This document shows, in pieces, positions 17,483 through 28,109 of a DNA stretch of 40,848 bases (the first letter of the stretch is position 1; the number at the start of each line of letters is the position of its first letter). Origin of the DNA: an uncultured Prevotellaceae bacterium (GTDB taxonomy: Bacteria > Bacteroidota > Bacteroidia > Bacteroidales > Bacteroidaceae); assembly GCA_946402905.1 (NCBI GenBank), contig CAMIYC010000030.1:1-40848 (forward strand). Direction: 5' to 3'. The position numbers and the translations under genes are program-made. The notes beneath the pieces are model-generated. The model saw nothing but the letters and a program-made list of their open reading frames with translations. It made no database searches and had not been told where the DNA came from.

Positions 17483-19174
17483 TCAGCGTTTCAGGCGGTG
17501 ACGCTCCTCCACATAATAGATGTCATCCTTGTTCAAAGGGCGTACATAGTCATACCACTGGAAATTGGGCAGGAAGTCTTTTCCCGGCGGTATCTGCGTA
17601 AGCGGATAGAGGGTGCCCTCTGATTTCGACGCCCATATCTTGTCGAGCTTACGCTCCGGACCGAGCATCATGCGCAGGGTGTCTGTCTCCAGGTAGGCGA
17701 GAAAGAGCAGTGAACTGTCTTTTTCCTCTACCGGATAATAGACCGTCTGTACGCTGCCGATGGCCTCGCTCTCACGCAGCTTGCCGTCGGTGAAATAGGC
17801 GTTCATACGTCGCGAGGTGACTTGGTTGTAATACACTTTGCCGGGATGCTCGTAGTCGGGCCTCATCTCTATCGACAGGGCACGCTGATGCACCTGTGCC
17901 TCTCTCACCGTAGAGTCGTTCATGAAGATCTTGATACTGTCGCCCAGCAACTGGCGGTCGCCACTCCACACGATGGGATTCATATACATCGTGAGCGTGG
18001 AGTCTTTGGAGCAGAGCACCATCGAGTCGCACACGGCCTGGATATCCCTGCGATACATCCTCACCTTGAAATAGCAGTGCACTTTACGATACATCGAGTC
18101 GGTATTCAGATAGAAGGTCTCTATGCGTATGGTGTCGGCATGCAGATAGAGCGTGTCTTGCTGCGAATAGTCGATGTAGACTGGATTGTCGGTGGCCAGC
18201 CCTTGTCCGTCGTTCTCATTGTAGTTGACCGTCTCGGCAGTCAACTGGTTCTTATTCTTCTTGTCATCATAGTGCACCCTGCCGAAGCCCTGACTCACCT
18301 TGGTGTTGCTGTCATAATACAGGCTGTCGCCGGTGATAGTACGGGTGGCATCGGCAATGACAGACTGGTCAAAAAGCTCCACGGCGTCGGTGTTCATGAA
18401 GTAGAAACAGTTGGTCGTCTCCACGTCGTAACCGTCTTTGATGGAGTGTATCTTCGATTTGCTCCACGTAGGCGGCGCACCCTCACGATAGGTGGTCTTG
18501 CCACCCAACACATGTGCACGCTCTTCCTGCGAGAAATAGAATAAGGTGTCGGTGGTGATGATGTGCGACTTGGTCTTCAAGGTGACATCATAGAAAAACT
18601 CCGCCTCCTTGGTTGTAAGGTTGTATTTGCCCCAGTCACTACTCAGTGTCATACCCTTCGCCCGGTCTACGAAATTTCCTCCCTCGTCATAATAGACGAT
18701 GTCAAACTTCCGGTCGAGTATCAGGTTGTCTGTACGCAGCACGGAGGTCTTCCGGTGCGTCACCACCACATTACTCTGGGCATGTACCATCTCGGCATCA
18801 TCACGCCCGTCGTAGAAAGCAGTGTCGCAGACAATCTCCAACGTGTCGCCCTGGAGCATTCTCACATGACCGAAAGCGTTGAACGTGTTCTCTTGCTGAC
18901 GGAAATAGGCACTATCGCAATAGAGTATCGTACCTTGATGGCGAAACCGCACATGTCCTCTGACCACCTGCGTGTCATGCCGGCGGTATTCATCAAAATA
19001 GAGTGAGTCGGCATGGTCGAGATAAATGCGTGAGTCTTGCGGTCTCGACGAGCGGCGGCGCTGTGCGTCGGCCGGCAACGCCACGAATAGTCCAAGCAGG
19101 CACAGAATCATTATCATGACTCTATGCCTGCTCTCTGTATATCTTGTCACACCGTCGCGGTTTTGATGCATCAT
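17483..19174 (-). CDS. OstA/LptA-like envelope protein
   Basis: The 563-residue protein has an N-terminal signal segment (about 17-38, ending PADAQ) and then long beta-rich OstA-like repeats (DHADSLYFDEYRR, VVRGHVRFRHQG, CDTAFYDG, TDTLFYFS), the jellyroll pattern of LptA and the LptD N-domain, which bind lipopolysaccharide in the periplasm. The known Bacteroidetes relatives are annotated as OstA-like proteins. The C-terminal third (after about residue 430) is not recognisable. It starts 24 bp after the SurA-like chaperone, which supports a role in outer-membrane assembly. A shorter start at an internal Met just before the hydrophobic stretch is possible. Confidence 0.82.
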   Translation of the reverse strand: MMHQNRDGVTRYTESRHRVMIMILCLLGLFVALPADAQRRRSSRPQDSRIYLDHADSLYFDEYRRHDTQVVRGHVRFRHQGTILYCDSAYFRQQENTFNAFGHVRMLQGDTLEIVCDTAFYDGRDDAEMVHAQSNVVVTHRKTSVLRTDNLILDRKFDIVYYDEGGNFVDRAKGMTLSSDWGKYNLTTKEAEFFYDVTLKTKSHIITTDTLFYFSQEERAHVLGGKTTYREGAPPTWSKSKIHSIKDGYDVETTNCFYFMNTDAVELFDQSVIADATRTITGDSLYYDSNTKVSQGFGRVHYDDKKNKNQLTAETVNYNENDGQGLATDNPVYIDYSQQDTLYLHADTIRIETFYLNTDSMYRKVHCYFKVRMYRRDIQAVCDSMVLCSKDSTLTMYMNPIVWSGDRQLLGDSIKIFMNDSTVREAQVHQRALSIEMRPDYEHPGKVYYNQVTSRRMNAYFTDGKLRESEAIGSVQTVYYPVEEKDSSLLFLAYLETDTLRMMLGPERKLDKIWASKSEGTLYPLTQIPPGKDFLPNFQWYDYVRPLNKDDIYYVEERHRLKR

Positions 19175-19198
19175 GCGTGATGGTTTTTCAGGGAAGGA

Positions 19199-20635
19199 CT
19201 ATTTCACCCAACCTTTGTACTGAAACTCACAGTCCTTGTAATTATCGTTCATACGTACGTATGTATTCTTCAGTTTGGTGGCCACCCAGTCGTTGAGCAT
19301 CTGCTCACGACGCTTGCCCAGCACAATGTCCTTCAGCGTCTGGAAGTCTTCGGTGATTGTAGCCCGATGACTGTCGACACGGCTTTTAAGCTTGACAATG
19401 GCACACACTTTCTTGCCCCGGCTGTTGATCATCTCAAAAGGTTTTGACAATTCTCCCACCTGCAATGACTCCACGGCACGTGCCACCTCTGTAGGCAGGT
19501 CCTGCATCCTGAACTTAGACGTACGTACCATACCATTGATGACATTGGCCATCACACCATGATTGCTCTTCGTGTCCTTGTCATCAGAGACATAAGTAGC
19601 GGCATCATCGAAGGTCACTTTCCCCTCACGGATGTCATTGGCCAGAGTGTCAAGCTGCTGAGATGCCTTGTCGATATCCTCGCGGGTGACACGGGGCTTG
19701 AGCAGGATGTGACGCACATTGATGCGCTCGCCACGCTTGTCGATCAGCTGTATGATGTGGAAACCAAACTCCGTCTCCACGATCTTGGAAATCTTCTTCG
19801 GGTCGGTGAGGTTGAAAGCCACACTGGCAAAGGTAGGGTCAAGGGTGGCCTTTGGCGTGTAACCTATCTCGCCGCCCTGGCGTGCACTGCCATCCTCTGA
19901 ATACAAACGGGCCAGCGTAGCGAAAGAGGTCTCGCCACTGTTCACGCGGTCGGTATACTCACGCAGCGTATTTTTCACACGGTTCACCTCGTCTATGCTG
20001 ACTTTGGGCTGCCTGGTGATAATCTGCACCTCCACCATCGTGGGCACCATAGGGATACTGTCCTCGGGCATATCCTTGAAGTATGCACGCACCTCTGCCG
20101 GCGATACTGAGATGTCCTTCACCAGCTGCTGTTTCATCTTCTGGATCAACTCACGGCTTTTGAAGTCGTCGTGCATCTCCTGACGCATCTGAGAGATGGT
20201 CTGCTTACGGTATTCCTCCAACTTCTCCCGGGAACCGTCGGCCAGCTGTATCCAGTCGTTGATCTGGTCGTCGATGCTCTGGCTGATCTCAGACTCTGTC
20301 ACCTCGATACTGTCGATGGCAGCCTGATGCAAGAAAAGCTTCTGCACAGCCAACTGCTCTGGGATGACGCAGTCGGGGTTGCCATCCCACTTGATGCCCT
20401 CCGCCTCGGCTTGCAGACGCATCGCCTCAATGTCTGACTTCAGGATAGGCTCATCACCCACGACCCACACCACCTCGTCGATGATGCTGGCTGGATTCAC
20501 CTGCTGCGACTGGGCAGCAGTGGAATCGGCAGGTGCGTCATCGCCACCCGCGAGCGGACCGGAGATGCTCCACCCGGTGGTCAAGGCCAGGATGCCTGCT
20601 GCGGCGGCCATGCTAAAATGACTGATCATGCTCAT
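19199..20635 (-). CDS. surA: SurA-like periplasmic peptidyl-prolyl isomerase
   Basis: The 478-residue protein has a hydrophobic N-terminal export signal (about 8-30), a SurA N-domain (IIDEVVWVVGDEPILKSDIE) and two parvulin-type domains. The first spans about 195-305 (EVQIITRQP, then GGEIGYTP and ETEFGFHIIQL) and the second about 310-430 (NVRHILLKP). This is the layout of SurA, the chaperone that delivers barrel proteins to BAM. It lies 8 bp after the other parvulin gene. The second parvulin domain is poorly conserved and may be non-catalytic. Confidence 0.88.
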   Translation of the reverse strand: MSMISHFSMAAAAGILALTTGWSISGPLAGGDDAPADSTAAQSQQVNPASIIDEVVWVVGDEPILKSDIEAMRLQAEAEGIKWDGNPDCVIPEQLAVQKLFLHQAAIDSIEVTESEISQSIDDQINDWIQLADGSREKLEEYRKQTISQMRQEMHDDFKSRELIQKMKQQLVKDISVSPAEVRAYFKDMPEDSIPMVPTMVEVQIITRQPKVSIDEVNRVKNTLREYTDRVNSGETSFATLARLYSEDGSARQGGEIGYTPKATLDPTFASVAFNLTDPKKISKIVETEFGFHIIQLIDKRGERINVRHILLKPRVTREDIDKASQQLDTLANDIREGKVTFDDAATYVSDDKDTKSNHGVMANVINGMVRTSKFRMQDLPTEVARAVESLQVGELSKPFEMINSRGKKVCAIVKLKSRVDSHRATITEDFQTLKDIVLGKRREQMLNDWVATKLKNTYVRMNDNYKDCEFQYKGWVK

Positions 20636-20643
20636 AGCGATGC

Positions 20644-22065
20644 CTAATGTTTATTGACTGTGGCCAGCACGTCCTTATTCACCGTGAAGGTGTAACGCTT
20701 GCGCAATTGCTCCACCCACTCTTTCTCCAGTTTGTCCTGGTAGTCGGCGGTCACCTGCCCGCGCACGTCGGTATATTCTTTCGGGGCTTTCAACACCTTG
20801 CCATAGACAGCGTCGATGGGATAGTCTTTGGTAGGTGTCACCTCGACGTCCTTCTTAAACACTTTCTTGTCAATCAACTTGTTGTCACCAGCCTTGAAGA
20901 TGCCCTTCTCCACACGGATACGGATCACGGAGTCGCCGTTGAAGGTGGTGCGAAGCTTCTCGGCCCACTTGTCAAAAGCAAGTCCTTTCACCGATTTCTT
21001 CACCGCTTTCACGTCGGCCTGGTCTTTCACATGATAGGCAATGCCTTTGAACCGGGGGGCATCCCATGTATACTTCTTCTTATTTTTCTTGAAATAAGCG
21101 GCCAGGCCTGCCTCGTCCTTGGCTCCCTTTTCCCACACCTCACGGTTGCTGATCTCATAGAGCAACAGACCGTCGTGATATTCACGGATCAGGTTGGCCA
21201 GGTCACTGTCTGTGGCCGAAAGCTCTTCGGCTTTCTGCTCCAGCAACTGCTCTTTGGTCACAGTATTGCCCTTAGAGGCCACAATCTCGTCGATCTTCTC
21301 GTCGATGATACGCTCACGGATTCCCCTACGGTCGATAAAGGTGATGATGTCGGCCTTGACGGAGTCGTAGGGCACAAACATCTTGCGATCGTTCATCTTG
21401 ATGATATGATAGCCGAAAGGTGAAAGCACCGGACGGCTCATCTCACCCTTGTTGAGGGCATAAGCGGCTTTTTCAAACTCCTGCACCGTCTGGCCGGGCT
21501 GTATCCAGCTCAGGGCGCCGCCGTTGACGGCAGACCCTTTGTCATCGGAGCACTTACGGGCCAGCTCAGCGAAGTCGGCACCGCCCACAATGGCGTTGTA
21601 GATGGAGTCGGCACGCTGCTTGGCGACACGCTGTTCGTCGTCAGTGGCCTTCTGGCTCATCCTCACCAGAATGTGCGATGGATTGATCAGTCCACCCAGC
21701 GAGTCTACATAGTGCTGGGTCTGGTCGTAGATCTTCTTGGCCTCAGCCTCTACATCAGTGTCGGTGATGAACGCCGGGCGCACTTGCTGATCACGATATT
21801 GGGCGAACTCTTTTTTAAAGGAGGTCATCGTGTCGAGTTTGGCATCGATAGCCGCTGCCACTTTCAACTTGTAGTTGATAAACAGGTCGACATACTCTTC
21901 GACGGTCTTCTTGTCGATTACGCCCTCTGAATTGTTCTTGTTATAGGAATACTCAAACTCCGACCGGCTTACGGGCACGCCGTTGATGGTCATAATCGTA
22001 GGGTCGCTCTGTGCGAATGCCGCGGTGCCGATGACGAGCATCGCCAAAATTGTCTTGATTCTCAT
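20644..22065 (-). CDS. PpiC-type periplasmic peptidyl-prolyl isomerase
   Basis: The 473-residue protein has a signal peptide (MRIKTILAMLVIGTAAFAQ), a SurA/PpiC N-terminal region (TINGVPVSRSEFEYSYNK) and one parvulin domain at about 120-225 (NPSHILVRMS, then GGALSWIQPGQ and SPFGYHIIKM). A long C-terminal charged region follows, without a second clear isomerase domain. I chose the Met at 22065 because it begins the signal peptide directly; a Met 17 codons upstream would place a polar tail before it. It sits between guaB and the SurA-like gene. The two proteins are not close copies, so they are likely specialised. Confidence 0.87.
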   Translation of the reverse strand: MRIKTILAMLVIGTAAFAQSDPTIMTINGVPVSRSEFEYSYNKNNSEGVIDKKTVEEYVDLFINYKLKVAAAIDAKLDTMTSFKKEFAQYRDQQVRPAFITDTDVEAEAKKIYDQTQHYVDSLGGLINPSHILVRMSQKATDDEQRVAKQRADSIYNAIVGGADFAELARKCSDDKGSAVNGGALSWIQPGQTVQEFEKAAYALNKGEMSRPVLSPFGYHIIKMNDRKMFVPYDSVKADIITFIDRRGIRERIIDEKIDEIVASKGNTVTKEQLLEQKAEELSATDSDLANLIREYHDGLLLYEISNREVWEKGAKDEAGLAAYFKKNKKKYTWDAPRFKGIAYHVKDQADVKAVKKSVKGLAFDKWAEKLRTTFNGDSVIRIRVEKGIFKAGDNKLIDKKVFKKDVEVTPTKDYPIDAVYGKVLKAPKEYTDVRGQVTADYQDKLEKEWVEQLRKRYTFTVNKDVLATVNKH

Positions 22066-22123
22066 AGAAATACAAAATAATATTTTCTTGGTTGAGATGT
22101 GTGGAGGTCTCTCCACCTCTCAT

Positions 22124-23605
<1,482 letters not shown>

Positions 23606-23624
23606 TTATAAAATTTATTGCGTG

Positions 23625-23632
23625 CAAAATTA
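23625..23632 (-). promoter_or_regulatory. -7 box of the guaB-mutL run
   Basis: TAATTTTG on the minus strand matches the -7 consensus. A -33 element at the usual spacing is not evident. Confidence 0.5.
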
Positions 23633-23785
23633 GCAATAAAATTCCACATAGAGTGGGCATCCCCGTTTTTTTCTTGCAGAATTAATACGATTTAACGTGA
23701 CGGACTCAAATAAAGGAGGCGCTCAGCAGATGGGAGCTGATTCTAAGTGCCCTCTCAGACACAGCATCGATCAGAAGGAACAAAA

Positions 23786-23816
23786 GCGAGGGAGAGGTTC
23801 CGCGAAACCTCTCCCT
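23786..23816 (-). terminator. Intrinsic terminator of recQ
   Basis: On the minus strand an 11-bp stem (AGGGAGAGGTT with AACCTCTCCCT) is followed by CGCTTTTGTT. It lies 29 bp after the recQ stop and before the guaB promoter, so it ends the clpP-clpX-recQ unit. Confidence 0.8.
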
Positions 23817-23844
23817 GGTCATGTTCCGGCAAGACGCCAGGATT

Positions 23845-26022
23845 TCAGTTGGCCATATCGGATATAAACTTGATGCGCATCAGGCGTACGTCTTCCTCCG
23901 TGTAGTCGTCGCCCAATTCTTCCATGGCGGTGTCAAGGTCATCGGTCTCGCTGTTCTGGAAATAGTCGTAGATATCGTCGATATGGTCTTCGTCGATAAT
24001 CTCCTCTATGAAATAGTCGATATTGAGCTTGGTGCCACTATAGACAATGGCCTCTATCTCGGTGAGCAACTCGTCGAAGTCGAGACCCTGGGCCTTGGCA
24101 ATTTCCTCCAGGTCGATCTTGCGGTCTATACTCTGAATAATCTTGACTTTTAGGATAGACTTCTTGGCCACGGTGCGCACACGCAACTCCTCGGGACGCT
24201 CTATCTCATTCTCTTCACAGTGACGCTTGATCAAGTCGCAGAACTCCTGGCCGTAACGCTTGGCCTTGCCGGCTCCTACGCCCTGAATATTCTGCAGTTC
24301 CTGCAAAGTGACCGGATACATCGTGGCCATCTGCTCCAAAGAAGGATCCTGGAATATGACATAGGGTGGAACATGGAGTTTCTTTGACATTTTCTTGCGC
24401 AGATCTTTCAGGATGGCATAGAGCTCAGGATCCAGGGCACCTGCCGCACCATCGGCAGCGTCCTCGTCATAATCATCCTTAAACTCTGCGTCTTTGACAA
24501 TCATAAACGACACCGGGTTTTTCATAAACCGCTTGCCGGCCGATGTCAGCTTCAGCAAGCCATAGTTCTCCACGTCTTTCTTGAGGAAACCTGCAATGAG
24601 TGCCTGCCGGATGACAGGATTCCACAACTTCTCATCCTCATCGCTGCCCGAGCCGAATTCCTCAAGAAGATGATGCTTGTGCGACACGATGTCCTCAGAA
24701 GAGACACCCTTGACGAAGTCGATGATATACTCGGTGCGGAAATTCTCCTTCACAGCGGCCACAGCATGGAGCACAATGTCGAGCAAGTCCTTGCCCTCCA
24801 TCTTGGTCTTGGGATGCAGACAGTTGTCGCAGTTGCCGCAGTTGTCCTTCGGATATTCCTCGCCGAAATAATGCAAGAGCATCTTGCGACGGCATACCGA
24901 CGACTCGGCATACGCCGCCGTCTCCTGCAGCAACTGCCGGCCGATGTCCTGTTCGGCCACGGGCTTGCCCTCCATAAATTTTTCCAACTTCTGCAGGTCC
25001 TTGTAGGAATAGAAAGTGATGCACTTGCCCTCACCGCCGTCGCGGCCGGCTCGCCCGGTCTCCTGATAATAACCTTCCAGGCTCTTGGGGATATCATAAT
25101 GGATGACAAAACGCACGTCGGGCTTGTCAATGCCCATGCCAAAGGCAATAGTGGCCACGATGACGTCGATACGCTCCATCAGGAAGTCGTCTTGTGTCTC
25201 AGACCGCTTGGCCGACTCCAGACCGGCATGATAGGCAGCAGCCTTGATGTCATTGGCACAAAGATCGGCGGCCAGTTCTTCCACCTTCTTGCGGGAGAGA
25301 CAATAGACGATGCCGCTCTTGCCAGGGTTCTGACGGATAAAACGTATGATCTGCTTGTTGATATCGTTGGTCTTGGGCCGCACCTCATAATATAGGTTCG
25401 GCCTGTTGAAAGAACTCTTAAACTCCTGAGCATCCAAGATGCCCAGGTTTTTCTTGATGTCGGTACGCACCTTGTCGGTGGCTGTGGCCGTGAGGGCAAT
25501 CACTGGCGCGTTGCCGATCTTCTGGATGGTGGGGCGGATATTGCGGTATTCCGGGCGGAAGTCATGCCCCCACTCCGAGATACAATGCGCCTCGTCGATA
25601 GCGTAGAATGATATCTTGACCGAGCGCAAGAACTCCACATTCTCATCCTTGTTCATCGACTCCGGTGCTACGTAGAGCAACTTGGTCTTGCCCGTGATCA
25701 CATCATTCTTCACCTGGTCGATGGCAGCCTTGTTGAGCGACGAGTTGAGATAATGGGCCACGCCCTCCTCCTCACTCATGCTGTTGATCACATCCACCTG
25801 ATTTTTCATCAGTGCAATCAACGGCGAGATGACAATGGCAGTACCCTCCATGATGAGCGACGGCAACTGATAGCACAACGACTTGCCGCCACCCGTGGGC
25901 ATCAGCACAAAGGTATTATTTCCCGCAAGCACGTTGCGGATAATTGCTTCCTGGTCGCCTTTGAAATTGTCAAAGCCGAAATAGTTTTTTAGGTGTTTGG
26001 TAAGGTTAACGTTATTGGACAT
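23845..26022 (-). CDS. recQ: ATP-dependent DNA helicase RecQ
   Basis: Superfamily 2 helicase acting in recombination and repair. The 725-residue protein has Walker A MPTGGGKSLCYQLP, DEAH with the aromatic-rich ISEWGHDF loop, and the helicase motif VI QETGRAGRDG. A four-Cys zinc subdomain follows (CRRKMLLHYF, then CGNCDNC), then the winged-helix RQC domain, an HRDC domain (about 550-640) and an acidic C-terminal tail with DxxELLTEIEAIVYSG, common in Bacteroidetes RecQ. I chose the Met at 26022 because AGAGGAG lies 11 nt upstream; the Met at 26046 has no such site. It follows clpX after 56 bp. Confidence 0.94.
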   Translation of the reverse strand: MSNNVNLTKHLKNYFGFDNFKGDQEAIIRNVLAGNNTFVLMPTGGGKSLCYQLPSLIMEGTAIVISPLIALMKNQVDVINSMSEEEGVAHYLNSSLNKAAIDQVKNDVITGKTKLLYVAPESMNKDENVEFLRSVKISFYAIDEAHCISEWGHDFRPEYRNIRPTIQKIGNAPVIALTATATDKVRTDIKKNLGILDAQEFKSSFNRPNLYYEVRPKTNDINKQIIRFIRQNPGKSGIVYCLSRKKVEELAADLCANDIKAAAYHAGLESAKRSETQDDFLMERIDVIVATIAFGMGIDKPDVRFVIHYDIPKSLEGYYQETGRAGRDGGEGKCITFYSYKDLQKLEKFMEGKPVAEQDIGRQLLQETAAYAESSVCRRKMLLHYFGEEYPKDNCGNCDNCLHPKTKMEGKDLLDIVLHAVAAVKENFRTEYIIDFVKGVSSEDIVSHKHHLLEEFGSGSDEDEKLWNPVIRQALIAGFLKKDVENYGLLKLTSAGKRFMKNPVSFMIVKDAEFKDDYDEDAADGAAGALDPELYAILKDLRKKMSKKLHVPPYVIFQDPSLEQMATMYPVTLQELQNIQGVGAGKAKRYGQEFCDLIKRHCEENEIERPEELRVRTVAKKSILKVKIIQSIDRKIDLEEIAKAQGLDFDELLTEIEAIVYSGTKLNIDYFIEEIIDEDHIDDIYDYFQNSETDDLDTAMEELGDDYTEEDVRLMRIKFISDMAN

Positions 26023-26078
26023 ATTGTTGTTTCTCCTCTCATCCATACTGCACGACTCAGGCTGACGGACTCATGCCG

Positions 26079-27314
26079 TCATACCGCGTCAAGAGTCTGC
26101 AGATGTGCTTTGTCTAGCTGTTGGGTGACATAATCTAACGTGACATTAAACTGTTTCACATGCTTCGAAGGCATTTCAAACATCGCATCCATCATCACAT
26201 TCTCGACGATCGAGCGCAGGCCTCGTGCACCCAGTTTGTATTCCACGGCTTTGTCTACGATGAAGTCGAGCGCGTCGTCGTCGAAGCTCAGAGCGATGCC
26301 ATCCATCTCGAAAAGCTTGATGTATTGCTTGATAATAGAGTTCTTCGGCTCAACGAGAATGCGGCGCAAGGCTTCCCTGTCGAGCGGGTTGAGATAGGTG
26401 AGCACGGGAAGACGGCCAATAATCTCAGGTATCAGGCCAAAGGATTTGAGGTCCTGCGGCAAGATATACTTCATGAGGTCTTCCTTGTCGATGTTGCGCA
26501 CATTCTGCACACTGTTGTAACCCACCACATGGGTGTTGAGACGCTGTGCAATCTTGCGCTCGATACCGTCGAAAGCACCGCCACAGATGAAGAGGATGTT
26601 GCGAGTGTCTACATGGATATACTCCTGGTCAGGGTGCTTGCGGCCTCCTTGGGGGGGCACATTGACCATCGTGCCCTCAAGTAGCTTGAGCAAGCCCTGC
26701 TGCACGCCCTCGCCACTCACATCACGGGTGATCGACGGATTGTCGCTCTTGCGGGCTATCTTGTCGATCTCGTCGATAAACACGATGCCGCGCTCAGCAG
26801 CTTCCACTTTATAGTCGGCCACCTGCAAGAGGCGGGACAGGATGCTCTCCACATCCTCGCCCACATATCCGGCCTCGGTGAAAACAGTAGCATCGACAAT
26901 GGTGAAAGGCACATCGAGCAGATGGGCTATCGTACGGGCCATCAATGTCTTTCCTGTACCAGTACTGCCCACCATGATGATATTGCTTTTCTCTATCTCC
27001 ACCCCACTTTCATCGTCGGGCTGCTGCAAACGTTTGTAATGGTTGTAGACAGAAACAGAAAGATAACGCTTGGCCTCATCCTGACCGATAACATACTGGT
27101 CAAGATAGTCTTTGATCTCCTGAGGCTTGGGGATTTTCTTCTGTTTGAAGGAGTTCTTGCTCCTGGCCTTGCCACTATCAGAGAGCACACCCGATGTCTG
27201 GACTATCTGGTGTGCCTGCTCGGCACAATTCTCACAGATGTAGCCATTGACACCGGTGATGAGCAGCCTCACCTCCTTCTCTGACCTACCACAAAAACTG
27301 CAGACTTTCTTCAT
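26079..27314 (-). CDS. clpX: ClpX, ATP-dependent unfoldase subunit of ClpXP
   Basis: The 411-residue AAA+ protein has the N-terminal C4 zinc finger (Cys5, Cys8, Cys27, Cys30) that binds substrates and adaptors, Walker A GSTGTGKT, Walker [10 protein letters not shown], the pore loop GYVGED and the IGF-type loop region that docks to ClpP. It unfolds tagged proteins and feeds them to ClpP. The gene begins 1 bp after the clpP stop, so the two are surely cotranscribed, as in most bacteria. Confidence 0.97.
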   Translation of the reverse strand: MKKVCSFCGRSEKEVRLLITGVNGYICENCAEQAHQIVQTSGVLSDSGKARSKNSFKQKKIPKPQEIKDYLDQYVIGQDEAKRYLSVSVYNHYKRLQQPDDESGVEIEKSNIIMVGSTGTGKTLMARTIAHLLDVPFTIVDATVFTEAGYVGEDVESILSRLLQVADYKVEAAERGIVFIDEIDKIARKSDNPSITRDVSGEGVQQGLLKLLEGTMVNVPPQGGRKHPDQEYIHVDTRNILFICGGAFDGIERKIAQRLNTHVVGYNSVQNVRNIDKEDLMKYILPQDLKSFGLIPEIIGRLPVLTYLNPLDREALRRILVEPKNSIIKQYIKLFEMDGIALSFDDDALDFIVDKAVEYKLGARGLRSIVENVMMDAMFEMPSKHVKQFNVTLDYVTQQLDKAHLQTLDAV

Positions 27315-27315
27315 C

Positions 27316-27981
27316 TTACTTCTTACGTTTCAATACTGCGTCGATCATCCCATATTCCTTGGCCTCCTCGGCAGTCATCCAATAGTTGCGGTCGGAGTCG
27401 TTCCAAACTTTCTCATAGGGTGTGTGAGAATGTTCAGAGATGATGGTATATAGCTCTTTCTTGAATTTCTGTATCTCCTTGGCTTCTATCTCGATATCGG
27501 AAGCCTGACCCTGGACACCACCCAGAGGCTGGTGTATCATTACACGGCTGTGTGTAAGCGCACTGCGCTTGCCCTCGGTGCCGGCCACCAACAGTACGGC
27601 AGCCATCGAAGCGGCCATGCCGGTACAGATAGTGGCCACGTCGCTGGAGATGAACTGCATGGTATCGTAGATACCCAGGCCGGCGGTGACACTGCCGCCC
27701 GGTGAGTTGATATAGATAGAGATATCCTTGCCACTGTCTACGGAGTCGAGATATAACAGCTGTGCCTGCAGCGTGTTGGCTGTATAATCATCGATCTGTG
27801 TGCCGAGGAAGATAATGCGGTCCATCATCAGGCGTGAGAAAACGTCCATCTGTGTGACATTCAACTGACGCTCCTCGAGGATATAGGGATTGAGATACTG
27901 TGCCTGGGCACTGATCACATCGTCAAATACCTGGCCGTTGATACCCAGGTGCTTTGTCGCATATTTTCTAAAATCATTCAT
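27316..27981 (-). CDS. clpP: ClpP protease subunit
   Basis: The 221-residue serine protease has the catalytic Ser125 in TGMAASMAA, His150 in [10 protein letters not shown] and, by alignment of the DSDRNYWM segment with the family, Asp195. [10 protein letters not shown] is the oxyanion-strand motif. It forms the two-ring chamber used with ClpX. A -7 box lies about 65 nt upstream, within a long palindrome, and tig ends 128 bp upstream. Confidence 0.97.
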   Translation of the reverse strand: MNDFRKYATKHLGINGQVFDDVISAQAQYLNPYILEERQLNVTQMDVFSRLMMDRIIFLGTQIDDYTANTLQAQLLYLDSVDSGKDISIYINSPGGSVTAGLGIYDTMQFISSDVATICTGMAASMAAVLLVAGTEGKRSALTHSRVMIHQPLGGVQGQASDIEIEAKEIQKFKKELYTIISEHSHTPYEKVWNDSDRNYWMTAEEAKEYGMIDAVLKRKK

Positions 27982-28016
27982 AATTTCTTACCTAAAATAA
28001 ACAGACAACAAAAAAG

Positions 28017-28070
28017 TTATCGACTTTTTTCATTAATTGTAGGAACAAAATTAATAAAAAAAGTCGATAA
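28017..28070 (-). terminator. Long palindrome: tig terminator and clpP promoter region
   Basis: TTATCGACTTTTTT (28017-28030) is the exact reverse complement of 28057-28070, and ATTAAT repeats pair inside, giving a stem of about 20 bp. On the minus strand the second arm is followed by CTTTTTTG, as in an intrinsic terminator for tig. The -7 box of clpP lies in the loop side, so the element may also act as an operator. A second small hairpin (GCGAT/ATCGC, 28085-28107) stands directly after the tig stop. Confidence 0.65.
28046..28053 (-). promoter_or_regulatory. -7 box of clpP-clpX-recQ
   Basis: TAATTTTG on the minus strand matches the consensus. The -33 position is AT-rich without a TTTG. Confidence 0.5.
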
Positions 28071-28109
28071 TCTCTTATTTATCCGCGATTTTTTTCAAAA
28101 ATATCGCAT

